From Prolixibacteraceae bacterium (GTDB taxonomy: Bacteria > Bacteroidota > Bacteroidia > Bacteroidales > Prolixibacteraceae): a stretch of 39,152 nucleotides of DNA. The stretch spans positions 1 to 39,152 of the forward strand of contig JAUWAB010000037.1 of the NCBI GenBank assembly GCA_030602265.1. Direction: 5' to 3'. The notes under the pieces are model-generated. The model had not been told where the DNA came from. It saw only the letters and a list, made by a program, of their open reading frames with translations, and made no database searches. Numbering within the stretch: position 1 is the stretch's first letter; each line of letters begins with the position of its first letter. Below are positions 16,253 to 25,523 of this stretch, piece after piece. The translations under genes and the position numbers were made by a program.

Positions 16253-18694
16253 TTACATATCCAGCTTAAGGGTTGTTTCCATTTCTGGCAAGCATTTAAT
16301 GCTTCTGATTTCTGCAGTCCACCTGCCTTTAGTCTCAGGCCTTTCGTTCACGTAGACCTTATGGCCATTCTCCCACGGATCAATTTTCAGTATAAGTTTC
16401 GCACCAGGTTTTTGTAGCTGGTTTCTCCATTTTTTAAGTGACAGCCGCCACTCTGGTTCCCTCCAGAGATTGTCGGCCACCAGCTCTCCGTTGAGATACA
16501 GGCGGGCTACGTCACCTGTATAGTTAATTTTCATGATAACATCACTCAGTCCGTTCCAGTCGATATGCCCTGTTTCAATATTCCATACCGATGGGTGGGA
16601 TTCATCCCAATTACCATCAGCGTCAGTCTGCATTACTTCAGTCTGTAGGAAGCTGACCGTTATTTCCCCGGTAGTTGGATAGCTGAACGGAATTACCGTA
16701 TGGCCTGATGTTTTATCCCATCCGGCAGCCGGATAGATGAGCAACTCCTTGTTGTTTATTGTCGTGGACCGCATCCTGATCTGGTTCCCGGATTGCCAGA
16801 CTTCATCTTCACAAATGACAAGATGTTTTTTTCCTGACAGCGTGATTTCCCAGCTGTCGAGACTGGTTTTTTCGTCGAGGACCAGTATTCGCAGCGGTTT
16901 TCCGTTAACCTGGTTCAGGATAATTTCATGATCCGGTTCGGGATGGATAATATATTGGTCGTCTTCCACCCAGGATGAACCTCCTTGTTCTGAGATGCCC
17001 TTTACTCCTTCCAGACAGATTTCAGGCCGTATTCCGGACAGGGTGTGGAATACATATATGTCTTCCTGTTCGGTGCTCAGGTCCATCATGGGCTGCAGGG
17101 TGGCGTATACCATTACGGTACTTCCCAGGTTCATGTTAAAAGGCAGGATTCCCATGGTGCCCGAGGGTATATCGATGGGTTCACGGGGGAAAACCAGTTC
17201 CTTGTTCCTGAGTCTGACGCTGAACTTCATGTTTTCGCGGCCGGGCATTTCGAGAAAGCGCTGGTAATTGTTGAAAAAGAGATATCCTGAATGGCCGTCT
17301 GAGCGGATGATATATCGCAGCTGGTCAGGGTCTTCGGGCAGGGGAGGATTGGCCGGCAATGAGGGGGTCATGGGAATAAGCGACCTGCCGAAATTCCTGA
17401 TAAACCAGTGAAGGCGTTTGATGTGGTTAAAGGAAGCCTTCCGCTTTCCGAATTCGCTCAACACCCCGAAATCGTAGCTTACCTCGGTGAATCCGTCGGC
17501 CTTCTCATCAGAGGCTTCCACCAGCGATCCGCTTTCTCCGAAAGGGTGGGAGCCTCCGTGGTACATGTAGTATCCGATAAGATTTGCCCCTTCCCCCAAA
17601 CGGCACAGGGCATTTCCGTAGTTATCATTAATAGTAAGCAAAGGGCGCCGGCCATATGTGGGCAGCATGTCGCAGCCCAGCTCTGCCATGGCCAGCGGAT
17701 AGCGGTTAAAGTCATATTTTAGCTGGAACTGTACCGGGAGGTTCCTGGCTACATCGCCTCCTACCTGAGACCTGGCAATCATCTCTTCAAAATCGGAAAA
17801 GACCAGTTCCGGAGGATAGGGCATTCTCTCGAAATGCGATCTCCAGAGCGGGGCCATGCCCCAGAAGGGATCCACATAGGCTGCCTGGACAGGGATAACC
17901 TCATCCCGGGGAACATAAGCCCCTCCCCAGCCGCAGACAGAATAATACGGTACATCAAAGCCATGCTTGATGGCCAGCTCTTTGCATTGGAGGATATAAG
18001 CATCTCCGCCAACTCCACCCACATGGCCAAACTCATTGTCTAACTGAATGCCAATAACCGGTCCGCCCTCCTTGTGCATATAGCCCCTGGCCTGGGAAGC
18101 AACCGCCTCATACCACTTGTCCACTTCCCTGAAGTAGGCCGGATCAAGGGTCCGTGGTTTACAGACCGTGAACAGCCAGTCGGGAAACCCTCCGTTTTTC
18201 GATTCTCCATGTGCCCAGGGCCCGATTCTCAGCCAGACCGGAATATCATGTTTTTGGCATAACTCCAGAAAATACCTGAGATTCATGTTGCCTTCCCATA
18301 AATAGTTATTGCGGATTTCCTCATGAAAGATCCAGAATACATAGGTGGCAATAATGTCCACTCCTCCGGCCTTTATGGCCAGAATGGCTTCTTCCCAGAA
18401 TTCAACAGGGTACCTCGAGTAATGAAACTCACCCATCACAGGCATCCAGGGTTCTCCGTTCAGCAACATCGAGCGCGAATCTATGTCGTAACGGGTACCG
18501 TCGGGTGCTGTTTTCTCTCCGCCCCTGATGTGCCCGGTTATCAATGGCTTGTCGGATAGCTTGTAGTCAATGCTCAGCAGGGTGACCTCTTTCCCCGGAC
18601 GAACCTGTGCGGTTGAAATGACGGATATGACAAGCAAAAGCATTATTCCAGCCATGCTTGCCGGCAGGTAATGGTTATTTATCCAATTTTTCAC
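16253..18694 (-). CDS. Secreted GH35 beta-galactosidase
   Basis: An 813-aa GH35 (PF01301) enzyme. The N-terminus has a hydrophobic export segment (about 13-29) ending in TAQ. The TIM barrel starts at about residue 70 (SRSMLLNGEPWMPVMGEFHYSR) and carries the acid/base E221 in IQLDNEFG and the predicted nucleophile E338 in AELGCDMLP. The C-terminal 400 residues form beta-sandwich domains (for example NMNLGSTVMVYATLQ and GDVARLYLNGELVADN). GH35 enzymes remove beta-1,3-, beta-1,4- or beta-1,6-linked terminal galactose, so it complements the GH53/GH2 galactan enzymes. The 500-bp upstream gap is filled with palindromes, and I see no clear TAnnTTTG promoter on this strand. Confidence 0.88.
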   Translation of the reverse strand: MKNWINNHYLPASMAGIMLLLVISVISTAQVRPGKEVTLLSIDYKLSDKPLITGHIRGGEKTAPDGTRYDIDSRSMLLNGEPWMPVMGEFHYSRYPVEFWEEAILAIKAGGVDIIATYVFWIFHEEIRNNYLWEGNMNLRYFLELCQKHDIPVWLRIGPWAHGESKNGGFPDWLFTVCKPRTLDPAYFREVDKWYEAVASQARGYMHKEGGPVIGIQLDNEFGHVGGVGGDAYILQCKELAIKHGFDVPYYSVCGWGGAYVPRDEVIPVQAAYVDPFWGMAPLWRSHFERMPYPPELVFSDFEEMIARSQVGGDVARNLPVQFQLKYDFNRYPLAMAELGCDMLPTYGRRPLLTINDNYGNALCRLGEGANLIGYYMYHGGSHPFGESGSLVEASDEKADGFTEVSYDFGVLSEFGKRKASFNHIKRLHWFIRNFGRSLIPMTPSLPANPPLPEDPDQLRYIIRSDGHSGYLFFNNYQRFLEMPGRENMKFSVRLRNKELVFPREPIDIPSGTMGILPFNMNLGSTVMVYATLQPMMDLSTEQEDIYVFHTLSGIRPEICLEGVKGISEQGGSSWVEDDQYIIHPEPDHEIILNQVNGKPLRILVLDEKTSLDSWEITLSGKKHLVICEDEVWQSGNQIRMRSTTINNKELLIYPAAGWDKTSGHTVIPFSYPTTGEITVSFLQTEVMQTDADGNWDESHPSVWNIETGHIDWNGLSDVIMKINYTGDVARLYLNGELVADNLWREPEWRLSLKKWRNQLQKPGAKLILKIDPWENGHKVYVNERPETKGRWTAEIRSIKCLPEMETTLKLDM

Positions 18695-18747
18695 TTGAAT
18701 ATATTATATCTTAGTAATTTATAATTAGATTGTTACATCTTTGCCTT

Positions 18748-18868
18748 CAATCCCGGAGGGATTGCATGTTTATAGCCAAATGTTCGTGAAAAGAAAATTC
18801 GACCCCGGCCGGGGTCGTACCCTTTGATGGATCGCATGTTTCTATAAACATGTGACCCCTCCGGGGTC
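18748..18868. repeat. Cluster of four REP-like palindromes
   Basis: In order: CAATCCC-gga-GGGATTG (18748-18764), CGACCCC-ggcc-GGGGTCG (18800-18817), CATGTTT-ctat-AAACATG (18835-18852) and GACCCC-tcc-GGGGTC (18854-18868). All arms are perfect. They lie in the 502-bp stretch 18695-19196, where no protein gene is supported. Structured RNA from these hairpins could separate the GH35 and DUF5107 transcripts. Confidence 0.7.
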
Positions 18869-19005
18869 TTCTTCCCCACATCCACTCTGGGTCAGTCAAT
18901 CCATCCTGCATTTGCTGACTCGCAATCGCGTTTATTCATATCCTTTTGTCACTTTTCCTTTAAAATCAGAACTCCATAGTGGTGAGGCTTTTATCTGTGT
19001 AAATT

Positions 19006-19111
19006 GTCTTGTTTTTTAATGGTCAGATGGCCCCGATATCTATCGGGGTCGCCATGATTGGGACGTTTTATTCATCCGGGTTTGTGTTCTTAAATCATGG
19101 CTCATTTCATC
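19006..19111 (-). repeat. Composite intergenic repeat, copy 2 (compact)
   Basis: On the minus strand this 106-bp block matches copy 1 (171-362) from gatgaaatgag through ccatgattta, acacaaacc, gatgaataaaa, gaccccgata, atcggggccatctgacc and ttaaaaaacaa. It has a single central hairpin CCCCGATA-tc-TATCGGGG (19031-19048). The compact form is probably nearer to the ancestral unit. Confidence 0.7.
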
Positions 19112-19162
19112 TGATCTGTGATATATTATACATTTATATACAGTACGTTACAATTATCCGTT

Positions 19163-19179
19163 CAATCCCGGAGGGATTG
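19163..19179. repeat. REP-like palindrome at the DUF5107 3' end
   Basis: CAATCCC-gga-GGGATTG, identical in core to 18748-18764. Both are preceded by a ttac...ttcaatccc context and followed by a tagccaa sequence. The downstream flank runs into the stop codon of the DUF5107 gene (19197-19199). Confidence 0.65.
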
Positions 19180-19196
19180 CAGATGGGTAGCCAATT

Positions 19197-22100
19197 TCAT
19201 CCCTTTCCACCTTTGCCGCCTTCAAAAAAATCCAGGTATGTTTCATACTCCGGCAGTCTCAGAAGTATCCTGCTGCCTTCATGGGCGGGGTTCATTTCGC
19301 TCACCTCCCTGAACAGCGAGACAGCTTTTTCATGGTTGCCCTTGCCCCATTCCCCCAGACCCCGCAGATATCTGCAGGTCAGCCGGTTCCTGAAGTTCAG
19401 ATTGTCATCCCAGATCAGAAGGTCTGGCAGCGAGACTGCGAAGTAGTCGATCCTGACCATATCGTTCTCATGCTTTTCACCATATTCCACCAGTCTGTCG
19501 AAAAGCGCTTCCGCCTGTTCTCTTTTGCCCATTTTTTTCAGGGCTAATCCACGGTAAAATATGGTATCCGGCTGCTGATCGTTGTAAAACATGGCTGCTG
19601 CCGGAACATCCATGCCTGCAGCGGCTTTATCCCAGCAATTCCGGGCATTTTCCAGGTCATCCATCTGTTCACAAGCAATTCCAAGCCAGAAATACTGTTC
19701 GTTCTCCAGAGCCCCGGTTAATTTTCCTTCGCTCAGGTTTTCAGGGTATTCCAGGGATTGCTGCAGCAGCGTTGCCGCCTTGCCCGGATTTCCCTTTTTA
19801 ATTTCCTTTTTTGCCAATTCGGTAAGGCTGGCGACATATTGACCGGTTACTTTGCCTTCTCCGCCTTCCCAGGGGTGGAATTTCCGGTCCTGAAGCATGG
19901 CAAGTGCCTTTTCGTGGTGCCCAAGCAGGTTGTACAGTGTGGCCAGTTCCAGATAAAGGTCATCGCGTTCTTCCGTTAATTGCGGATGCTTCTCCAGCAG
20001 AGCCAGTCGTTTCTCCGGCGAAAGGTTCATGCGTTTGTATAATTGGTCAAGTTCCATCAGTATCCTGGCATCCTCAGGGTCTGTATTGAACGCTTTCTCT
20101 AAAATGGCCAGCGCCTTTTCCGGATTTTTCTGTTTGTTGAAACTGGCTAATGCCAGGTTGCGCATGGCAGAAGGCAAACGGTCACTGCTGTTTACCGACT
20201 TTTCCCAGCATCCGGTCGCGGCATCGTAATTCCGGGCATGGTACCAGAAATTGCCAAGATAATAGAGCGCTTTGTAATCGTTCATATTCTGGCTGATGGC
20301 CCATTCGAGTACGGGGACTGCCTCCGGCTGGTTCGGGAAACAGTAATCGGGGCAGGCCTCTGCAGCCCAATGCAGCGAATCCAGGGACTCGGCCTCCTTT
20401 CCGGCTTTCATCTGAAACCATGCCTTGAAATACCAGGCCAGCGGGTAAACCGCAGTTTCACCCTGCTCCTCTATTCCCAGGCTGATCAGACGGTCGGCTT
20501 CATCATACATTCCGGCCCAGGCATAGTCCAGCGAAAATTCCAGGTAAGTGTGAATATTTCCCCGGATCAGCTTCCTGAAGTGGTCCAATTGGTCAGGATC
20601 GCCGGATTTGTTTAAAATGTCTTCGAATAAGATTCCAAAATTGAAGTGGTCCAATGCCCTTGACGCGGCAATACACTGTGCTGCCTCTTCAATCCTTCCG
20701 AGTTTCCGGAGAATAGCCGCTTTGATATGACGTGCCTTGTGGTGGTTGAGGTTTTTAGCCAGAGACCGGTCTGCCAGTTCAAGTGCCTCGTCCAGCCTGT
20801 TGGCCTTCATGGCCAGCCGCGACAGCTGGAAGTATCCGCTGTCCTGCCATGCCGAATTCCAGACTGCTTTGTACAGAAAATCAAAAGCCTCCTGTTCATT
20901 CTCCCTGAAAATAAGGGTTATGCCCAGATTGTAGAACGGTTCACCATCGATGGGGTTTGGGTTTCTCTCCGTCAGTGTGGCTACAGCCTGCCTGAAGAAT
21001 TCTTCGGCTGCTGCGAAATGGGCCCGTCGCAGGTTCCAGAGTCCCATGGCGTTATTCACACGGCTATCCTTCGGATCACGCCGCAGTGCCTCCCGGTAAT
21101 AGTCGGTGGGGTTCCAGGTGGCGTGCCGGTATTGTTCGAGGTGCAGACCGGTCAGGTATAACTGTTCCACACTCTCCATCTCTTCCGGTTCCCGTGCGGG
21201 CATGGCCGGCTGCGGGACAGGTTTTCCTGTTGGTACTCCGGGCACCCAATCCACCAGAATTTCTCCGAGGTTGGAGCTTACTGTGACTTTCAACTGGGAA
21301 GGATCACAGGTTTCAGGAAGCGACACCGACTTCAGGAATGAAGTTTCCGGGTGAAACCCGAATTCCTCCTCCATCAGCACCTTACTGCCATAAGACAGCA
21401 CAACCTTCGAATGTTCGTACACTCCGGTGGTGTATGCCCTGACGGTGGCTGTCCCTTCTTCGGTTTCCAGGTTGACCATGGCATTTTTATTCGCATTTTT
21501 AACCACGCCGATATCGCGGTAGGGCATAAAATACTGGCAGAATGATTTTTCCTCACCCGGCATGAGCCATGAAAAGTCGGGCTGGTTATCGGTATATACT
21601 CCACACATCAGTTCAATATAGGGGCCATCCTCGTCGGTCAGGTTCCGGTCCCAGGCTTTCCCGAAATCACCGTTTCCCCAGGTCCACTGCTTCTTGCCCG
21701 GCGCAATGTGGTGATTGGCCACATGGAGGAGCCCGCCCTGTGTGTCGTGCTCATACCCGCCTAAAAAATCGTATTTGGAGGCGACTGCCATATAGGATGT
21801 GGGGACGGGTATGTTCTTATACCTGGAGATGTCGGTTCCGGGAGAATAGTCTACTTTGTAATAGGTGCCCCTGGCCACCGGAAATTCCGAGACATCCCGT
21901 TTGCCGTGGTCATAAACGGCATGTACATCCGGGGGGAATACCGACTGGTAATGGTCGTTCACTTTTACGGCAGGATTGGCCCACCAGAGGAAGGTCTGGG
22001 GCTGGTCGGTGCGGTTGTATAGTTTTACCCGGATTTCCAGATAGGCTTTGTCGGGGTAAAGGGTAAACCCCGCCATCCCCCGCGTTCTGAACATTCTCTC

Positions 22101-22547
22101 TACTTCGCTGCACCAAACCGTAACGCTGCCGTCGGAATTTTCCTCCATATGGTGGTCAACCGGCTCAAAAGTCGTTGGCCTGTGGTGCTGTGGCCAGTTA
22201 AATTCAATACCACCGGAAATCCAGGGACCAGTCAGTCCGACCAGCGCCGGCTTAATCACCTGGTTATAATATACAAAGTGGCGTTCCTTTGTCTTGTCCC
22301 ACGCCATCTGGATACGCCCACCCAGTTCGGGGAGTATCATGATCTTAAGGTAGCGGTTTTCCATGAAAACAGCATTCCATTCCCTGTCTTGGTTTTCATC
22401 CAGGATCTTCTCCGTGACCGGATAGGGATAGACTGCCCCGCTGCTTCCCTGGTAAACACGCTTCTCCAGGAACATGGGATGTTTTTCCGGTTTTCCGGTA
22501 CCATAGGTCGGAATGGTTACCTTTTCATACCAGGCTCTTGCTGTCAT
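19197..22547 (-). CDS. Large cytoplasmic DUF5107-TPR protein
   Basis: About 1116 aa from the start chosen here (MTARAWYEK at 22547). A longer frame to 22589 adds 14 residues, but these are read from the inverted repeat at 22573-22657, so I prefer the later ATG. The N-terminal 350 residues are DUF5107-like, a galactose-mutarotase-type beta-sandwich (LKIMILPELGGRIQMAWD, GGIEFNWPQHH, FLWWANPAVKVND). About 460-1100 is a long TPR array (for example DSRVNNAMGLWNLRRAHFAA, FYNLGITLIFRENEQEAFDF). There is no signal peptide, so it is probably intracellular. Downstream of an MFS porter and a GH2, it may handle or epimerise an imported sugar or glycoside. That role is inferred; the family lacks an activity I can name with confidence. 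Confidence 0.8.
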   Translation of the reverse strand: MTARAWYEKVTIPTYGTGKPEKHPMFLEKRVYQGSSGAVYPYPVTEKILDENQDREWNAVFMENRYLKIMILPELGGRIQMAWDKTKERHFVYYNQVIKPALVGLTGPWISGGIEFNWPQHHRPTTFEPVDHHMEENSDGSVTVWCSEVERMFRTRGMAGFTLYPDKAYLEIRVKLYNRTDQPQTFLWWANPAVKVNDHYQSVFPPDVHAVYDHGKRDVSEFPVARGTYYKVDYSPGTDISRYKNIPVPTSYMAVASKYDFLGGYEHDTQGGLLHVANHHIAPGKKQWTWGNGDFGKAWDRNLTDEDGPYIELMCGVYTDNQPDFSWLMPGEEKSFCQYFMPYRDIGVVKNANKNAMVNLETEEGTATVRAYTTGVYEHSKVVLSYGSKVLMEEEFGFHPETSFLKSVSLPETCDPSQLKVTVSSNLGEILVDWVPGVPTGKPVPQPAMPAREPEEMESVEQLYLTGLHLEQYRHATWNPTDYYREALRRDPKDSRVNNAMGLWNLRRAHFAAAEEFFRQAVATLTERNPNPIDGEPFYNLGITLIFRENEQEAFDFLYKAVWNSAWQDSGYFQLSRLAMKANRLDEALELADRSLAKNLNHHKARHIKAAILRKLGRIEEAAQCIAASRALDHFNFGILFEDILNKSGDPDQLDHFRKLIRGNIHTYLEFSLDYAWAGMYDEADRLISLGIEEQGETAVYPLAWYFKAWFQMKAGKEAESLDSLHWAAEACPDYCFPNQPEAVPVLEWAISQNMNDYKALYYLGNFWYHARNYDAATGCWEKSVNSSDRLPSAMRNLALASFNKQKNPEKALAILEKAFNTDPEDARILMELDQLYKRMNLSPEKRLALLEKHPQLTEERDDLYLELATLYNLLGHHEKALAMLQDRKFHPWEGGEGKVTGQYVASLTELAKKEIKKGNPGKAATLLQQSLEYPENLSEGKLTGALENEQYFWLGIACEQMDDLENARNCWDKAAAGMDVPAAAMFYNDQQPDTIFYRGLALKKMGKREQAEALFDRLVEYGEKHENDMVRIDYFAVSLPDLLIWDDNLNFRNRLTCRYLRGLGEWGKGNHEKAVSLFREVSEMNPAHEGSRILLRLPEYETYLDFFEGGKGGKG

Positions 22548-22572
22548 ATTGTTATTCTTGATAAGGAAAAGA

Positions 22573-22657
22573 TTGCCACGAAGGCTCAAAGGCAGGAAGG
22601 ATCACCAAGACCATATTTTTCTTTGTGAATCTTCGTGTCATAGTGCCTTTGTGGCAA
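22573..22657. repeat. Imperfect 38-bp inverted repeat (MITE-like)
   Basis: Left arm 22573-22610 and right arm 22620-22657 match at 29 of 38 positions as inverted repeats around a 9-bp loop. The outer ends are perfect (TTGCCAC... / ...GTGGCAA with one mismatch soon after). It lies between the GH2 stop codon and the DUF5107 start on the operon transcript, where the folded RNA could tune downstream expression. A half copy is at 10676-10690. Confidence 0.75.
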
Positions 22658-22685
22658 GATCTGTTTAATGGTCCCCTCCTATAAA

Positions 22686-25523
22686 TTACTTAATTAACTT
22701 CTTTAAAAGATCTGCCGTCACCTCAACCTGTGGATTGAACTTTTCACCTGCCATGTATTTGGTCAGGCTGTAGAGCAGCTGCTGCGCTTCCGGTCTGTTT
22801 TCGATGTTGGTGCTGAAGTCAATCCCGGATATCAGCAGTTTCCCTTTCCCAACCTTAGCCTCAACGATCAGTGCCAGCGGCCGGTTGGTAAACCAGTCAT
22901 CGATCACTCTGACAATGGGTTTCATATCAGACGGGAAGTTGGTCAGGTTGATTGCCCCCGAATGGCTCATAGCATCCCACCATTGCCAGTTACTGTGGAA
23001 CTGGGTGGGGAAATCTGCAAGCGCCGGGTGTTCCGGGTTACAAAGTACGCCCAGTGTATGGGGCTTCTGTCCGCGGGTCCACGCTGTATTCCAGAAGATG
23101 CTGGAGAAGCCGATCCCGATGTTGCCGCCTGCTTCATCACTCAGGGTTCCTTTCTTCAGGTGCAGCAGTGCCGTACCACCCTCCTCTAAAAACTTCAGGG
23201 TGGCGGCATCCGGTTGTTGTATTATCCTGATCCTGGCGGCATCAGCAATTTCATCCTTTACAGAGGGATATACCCAGAAATCCCAGGTGTTGCTGAATCC
23301 TGCAGCCGATACTTCCAGAATGAGCCTCGCTGCCTTATTAAATCCGCTCAGCGGAAATTCAATCACGCCCAGTTTCGTACCGTTCCCTAAGGGGATGTCG
23401 GCCGTTTGCAGGGAGCCTTCCTTTAGGATTTGGCCATTAGCATCATATACTTTCCAGACCGGAGTAATCCCGGTGAGCGCAGACTTTCCGTAATGGGCAA
23501 TTTCAACCGGCACTGAAAAAGTTTCGGCATTGGTGAAAATATGCCCGGGCATTCTGGCCAGGGGAACGGTGGTATTGCAGAACCTGCTGAATTCCTCCGG
23601 GGTGATATAGCCTTTCTCTTCCCAGAATGGATCGAGGATACCTACCAGTGCGGTGCCCTGTCCGGGAAAATCATGCAGGTCTAACAGCTGAAAGCCCCCG
23701 AACGGTTTTGTGCGGAGGGCGGCTTCGATATCCGCTTTATAACAGAGTGCCTGCAGCTTTCCCGAGGCCTGCAGGAAACTGTCTGCCAGATGTGCCATTC
23801 CATTCTCTCCCAGGGTTTCCCGGAATATCTCGAAATTCCGTGCTTTCAGCACGCCATCGTATTTTTCAATTTCCCTGAAATTGGGATAAACGCACCATTG
23901 GCCGATCTCATGACTGACAACCGGCTGCGGGTGGCGCCCGGCATATGCAGACCAGTCGTAATCGCTCCGGGGTGGTTCCCGGTTGATGAGGCTGTTAAGT
24001 CCGGATCCCCATGCCTGAATTCTGGGTGCCGGATCGTTGAGGAAATCATTTACCTCCAGGTTCGGCCATCCCGCGCCGGAGACATAGAGCCTCCGCGGGT
24101 CTTGTTTTTTCCAGTATGTGACATATTCTGTCAGAAACTCCCTGTGCCTGGGTCCGCCAGGTTCATTGCCGTAGGCCATCATTACGAACGAGGGATGGTT
24201 GCCGTATTGTTCCATCATCCTTTCGGTTTCCTCATAGAGGTATTGGTCAAACGGTTTACCATCGCCTAAGGTGGTCGACTGGTTAGCCCATGAGGAGGCT
24301 TCCACCTGCAAATAGAAGCCTGCCTGGTCGGCTGCTTCGAAGGCCGCTTTTGGCGGGCACCATGAATGAAACCGCATGTGGTTGAGTCCATGATTCTTAC
24401 AAATGCTAATGATCCGTGCCCAGGATTCTGTGTCGGTGGGCGGATAACCGGTCTTCGGGAAGATGGCACATTCGAGCGTACCCCTCAGGAAAATCGGCCG
24501 GCCGTTTATGGTAAGTTGCTGCCCGTCGGCAACAAAACTACGTACGCCGAAAGTCGTTTTACGGCTGTCGGTGGTTCCCTTGATTTTATCTTTGAGCCTT
24601 ACCTCAAGTTCATACAGGTTCGGATCAAACTCGTCCCACAGCGCTATGTTGTTGCCCAGCGGGTATTCCACTTCGGCAACACCTCCTGAAGCGTCTATCA
24701 TAAGTTCTTTTTTCAGTATGCCCGGATTGCCTGCTCCCCTGGCGGTAAGTTCAAGCCTGATGTCTGAAGGGGAGCCTGCATGGTTGGCCACGCCGATCCG
24801 GATCAAGGCTTTCTTTTGTTCTGCATCAGGGTAAACATTTATGTGGCTTATGTGTACCAGTGGTCTGGCTTCAAGATGAATCTGACCTGTAATGCCATTC
24901 CAGTTTGACTGGGTATGGTCGGATATGCTGTGTGAATTGATGCCCGGGTCAATCTCCTTGGTCCGGTTGTCGATGCAGAGGGTCAGTGTGTTTTTCCCCG
25001 GTTTTATCCATTCTGTAAGGTTAAAGATATGAGGGGTTCCCAGTGAATTGCGCATACCCGCTTCCTGGCCGTTGACCCATAGCCTGCTTTCCCAGTGGCA
25101 TCTTTCCAGGAACAGTTCGAGATACTGCCCGTCCCAGCCGGCGGGAATATCGATGGTTTTTTGGTACCATGCGGCGCCCACATAGTGTTTCACGGGTTGC
25201 AGCCAGAAAGGTACCTTGAAGTTGCCTGGCTCCCGGAACCTGGCATACGCCGGATCCAGGAAAAATGAGCTGTCGACAACCTGACCCGTCCATTGTGTGC
25301 TTATGTCCACGTCGTTCCCTTTGCCGTTGCTTGTCATCGAGCCGGGGAGTTGAATCACTTCCGGCAGCATCTGGCTGTACCACCTGTCGGTAACACCCAA
25401 GTCTTCAGGATCGGCAGCAAAGGCCCATTCTCCCGACAAGTCGATTTTTTGCGGGACATCATTCCGGCACGACCACATAAAGGCCAGTGCAAGGATTACC
25501 ATAATCAGCGTAACTTTTTTCAT
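22686..25523 (-). CDS. GH2 glycosidase lipoprotein
   Basis: A 945-aa protein with a lipoprotein-like signal (hydrophobic 4-16, then MWSC with C19 as candidate lipid site). It has a GH2 sugar-binding domain (about 28-225: LSGEWAFAADPED, AAWYQKTIDIP, ESRLWVNGQEAG), an Ig-like domain, and a TIM barrel with acid/base E454 in MAYGNEPGG and nucleophile E539 in VSHEIGQW. A C-terminal region ends in a GATase-like beta-alpha fold (VIDDWFTNRPLALIVEAKVG, GKLLISGID) that is often attached to Bacteroidota glycosidases. The ATG overlaps the MFS stop by 4 bp (ATGA), so the two are translationally coupled. Substrate unknown; the porter suggests a soluble glycoside. Confidence 0.86.
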   Translation of the reverse strand: MKKVTLIMVILALAFMWSCRNDVPQKIDLSGEWAFAADPEDLGVTDRWYSQMLPEVIQLPGSMTSNGKGNDVDISTQWTGQVVDSSFFLDPAYARFREPGNFKVPFWLQPVKHYVGAAWYQKTIDIPAGWDGQYLELFLERCHWESRLWVNGQEAGMRNSLGTPHIFNLTEWIKPGKNTLTLCIDNRTKEIDPGINSHSISDHTQSNWNGITGQIHLEARPLVHISHINVYPDAEQKKALIRIGVANHAGSPSDIRLELTARGAGNPGILKKELMIDASGGVAEVEYPLGNNIALWDEFDPNLYELEVRLKDKIKGTTDSRKTTFGVRSFVADGQQLTINGRPIFLRGTLECAIFPKTGYPPTDTESWARIISICKNHGLNHMRFHSWCPPKAAFEAADQAGFYLQVEASSWANQSTTLGDGKPFDQYLYEETERMMEQYGNHPSFVMMAYGNEPGGPRHREFLTEYVTYWKKQDPRRLYVSGAGWPNLEVNDFLNDPAPRIQAWGSGLNSLINREPPRSDYDWSAYAGRHPQPVVSHEIGQWCVYPNFREIEKYDGVLKARNFEIFRETLGENGMAHLADSFLQASGKLQALCYKADIEAALRTKPFGGFQLLDLHDFPGQGTALVGILDPFWEEKGYITPEEFSRFCNTTVPLARMPGHIFTNAETFSVPVEIAHYGKSALTGITPVWKVYDANGQILKEGSLQTADIPLGNGTKLGVIEFPLSGFNKAARLILEVSAAGFSNTWDFWVYPSVKDEIADAARIRIIQQPDAATLKFLEEGGTALLHLKKGTLSDEAGGNIGIGFSSIFWNTAWTRGQKPHTLGVLCNPEHPALADFPTQFHSNWQWWDAMSHSGAINLTNFPSDMKPIVRVIDDWFTNRPLALIVEAKVGKGKLLISGIDFSTNIENRPEAQQLLYSLTKYMAGEKFNPQVEVTADLLKKLIK

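Noticed and set aside
22548-22589. 14-residue N-terminal extension of the DUF5107 protein
   Set aside because: Most of these codons are read from the left arm of the 38-bp inverted repeat; ATG 22547 gives a normal start.
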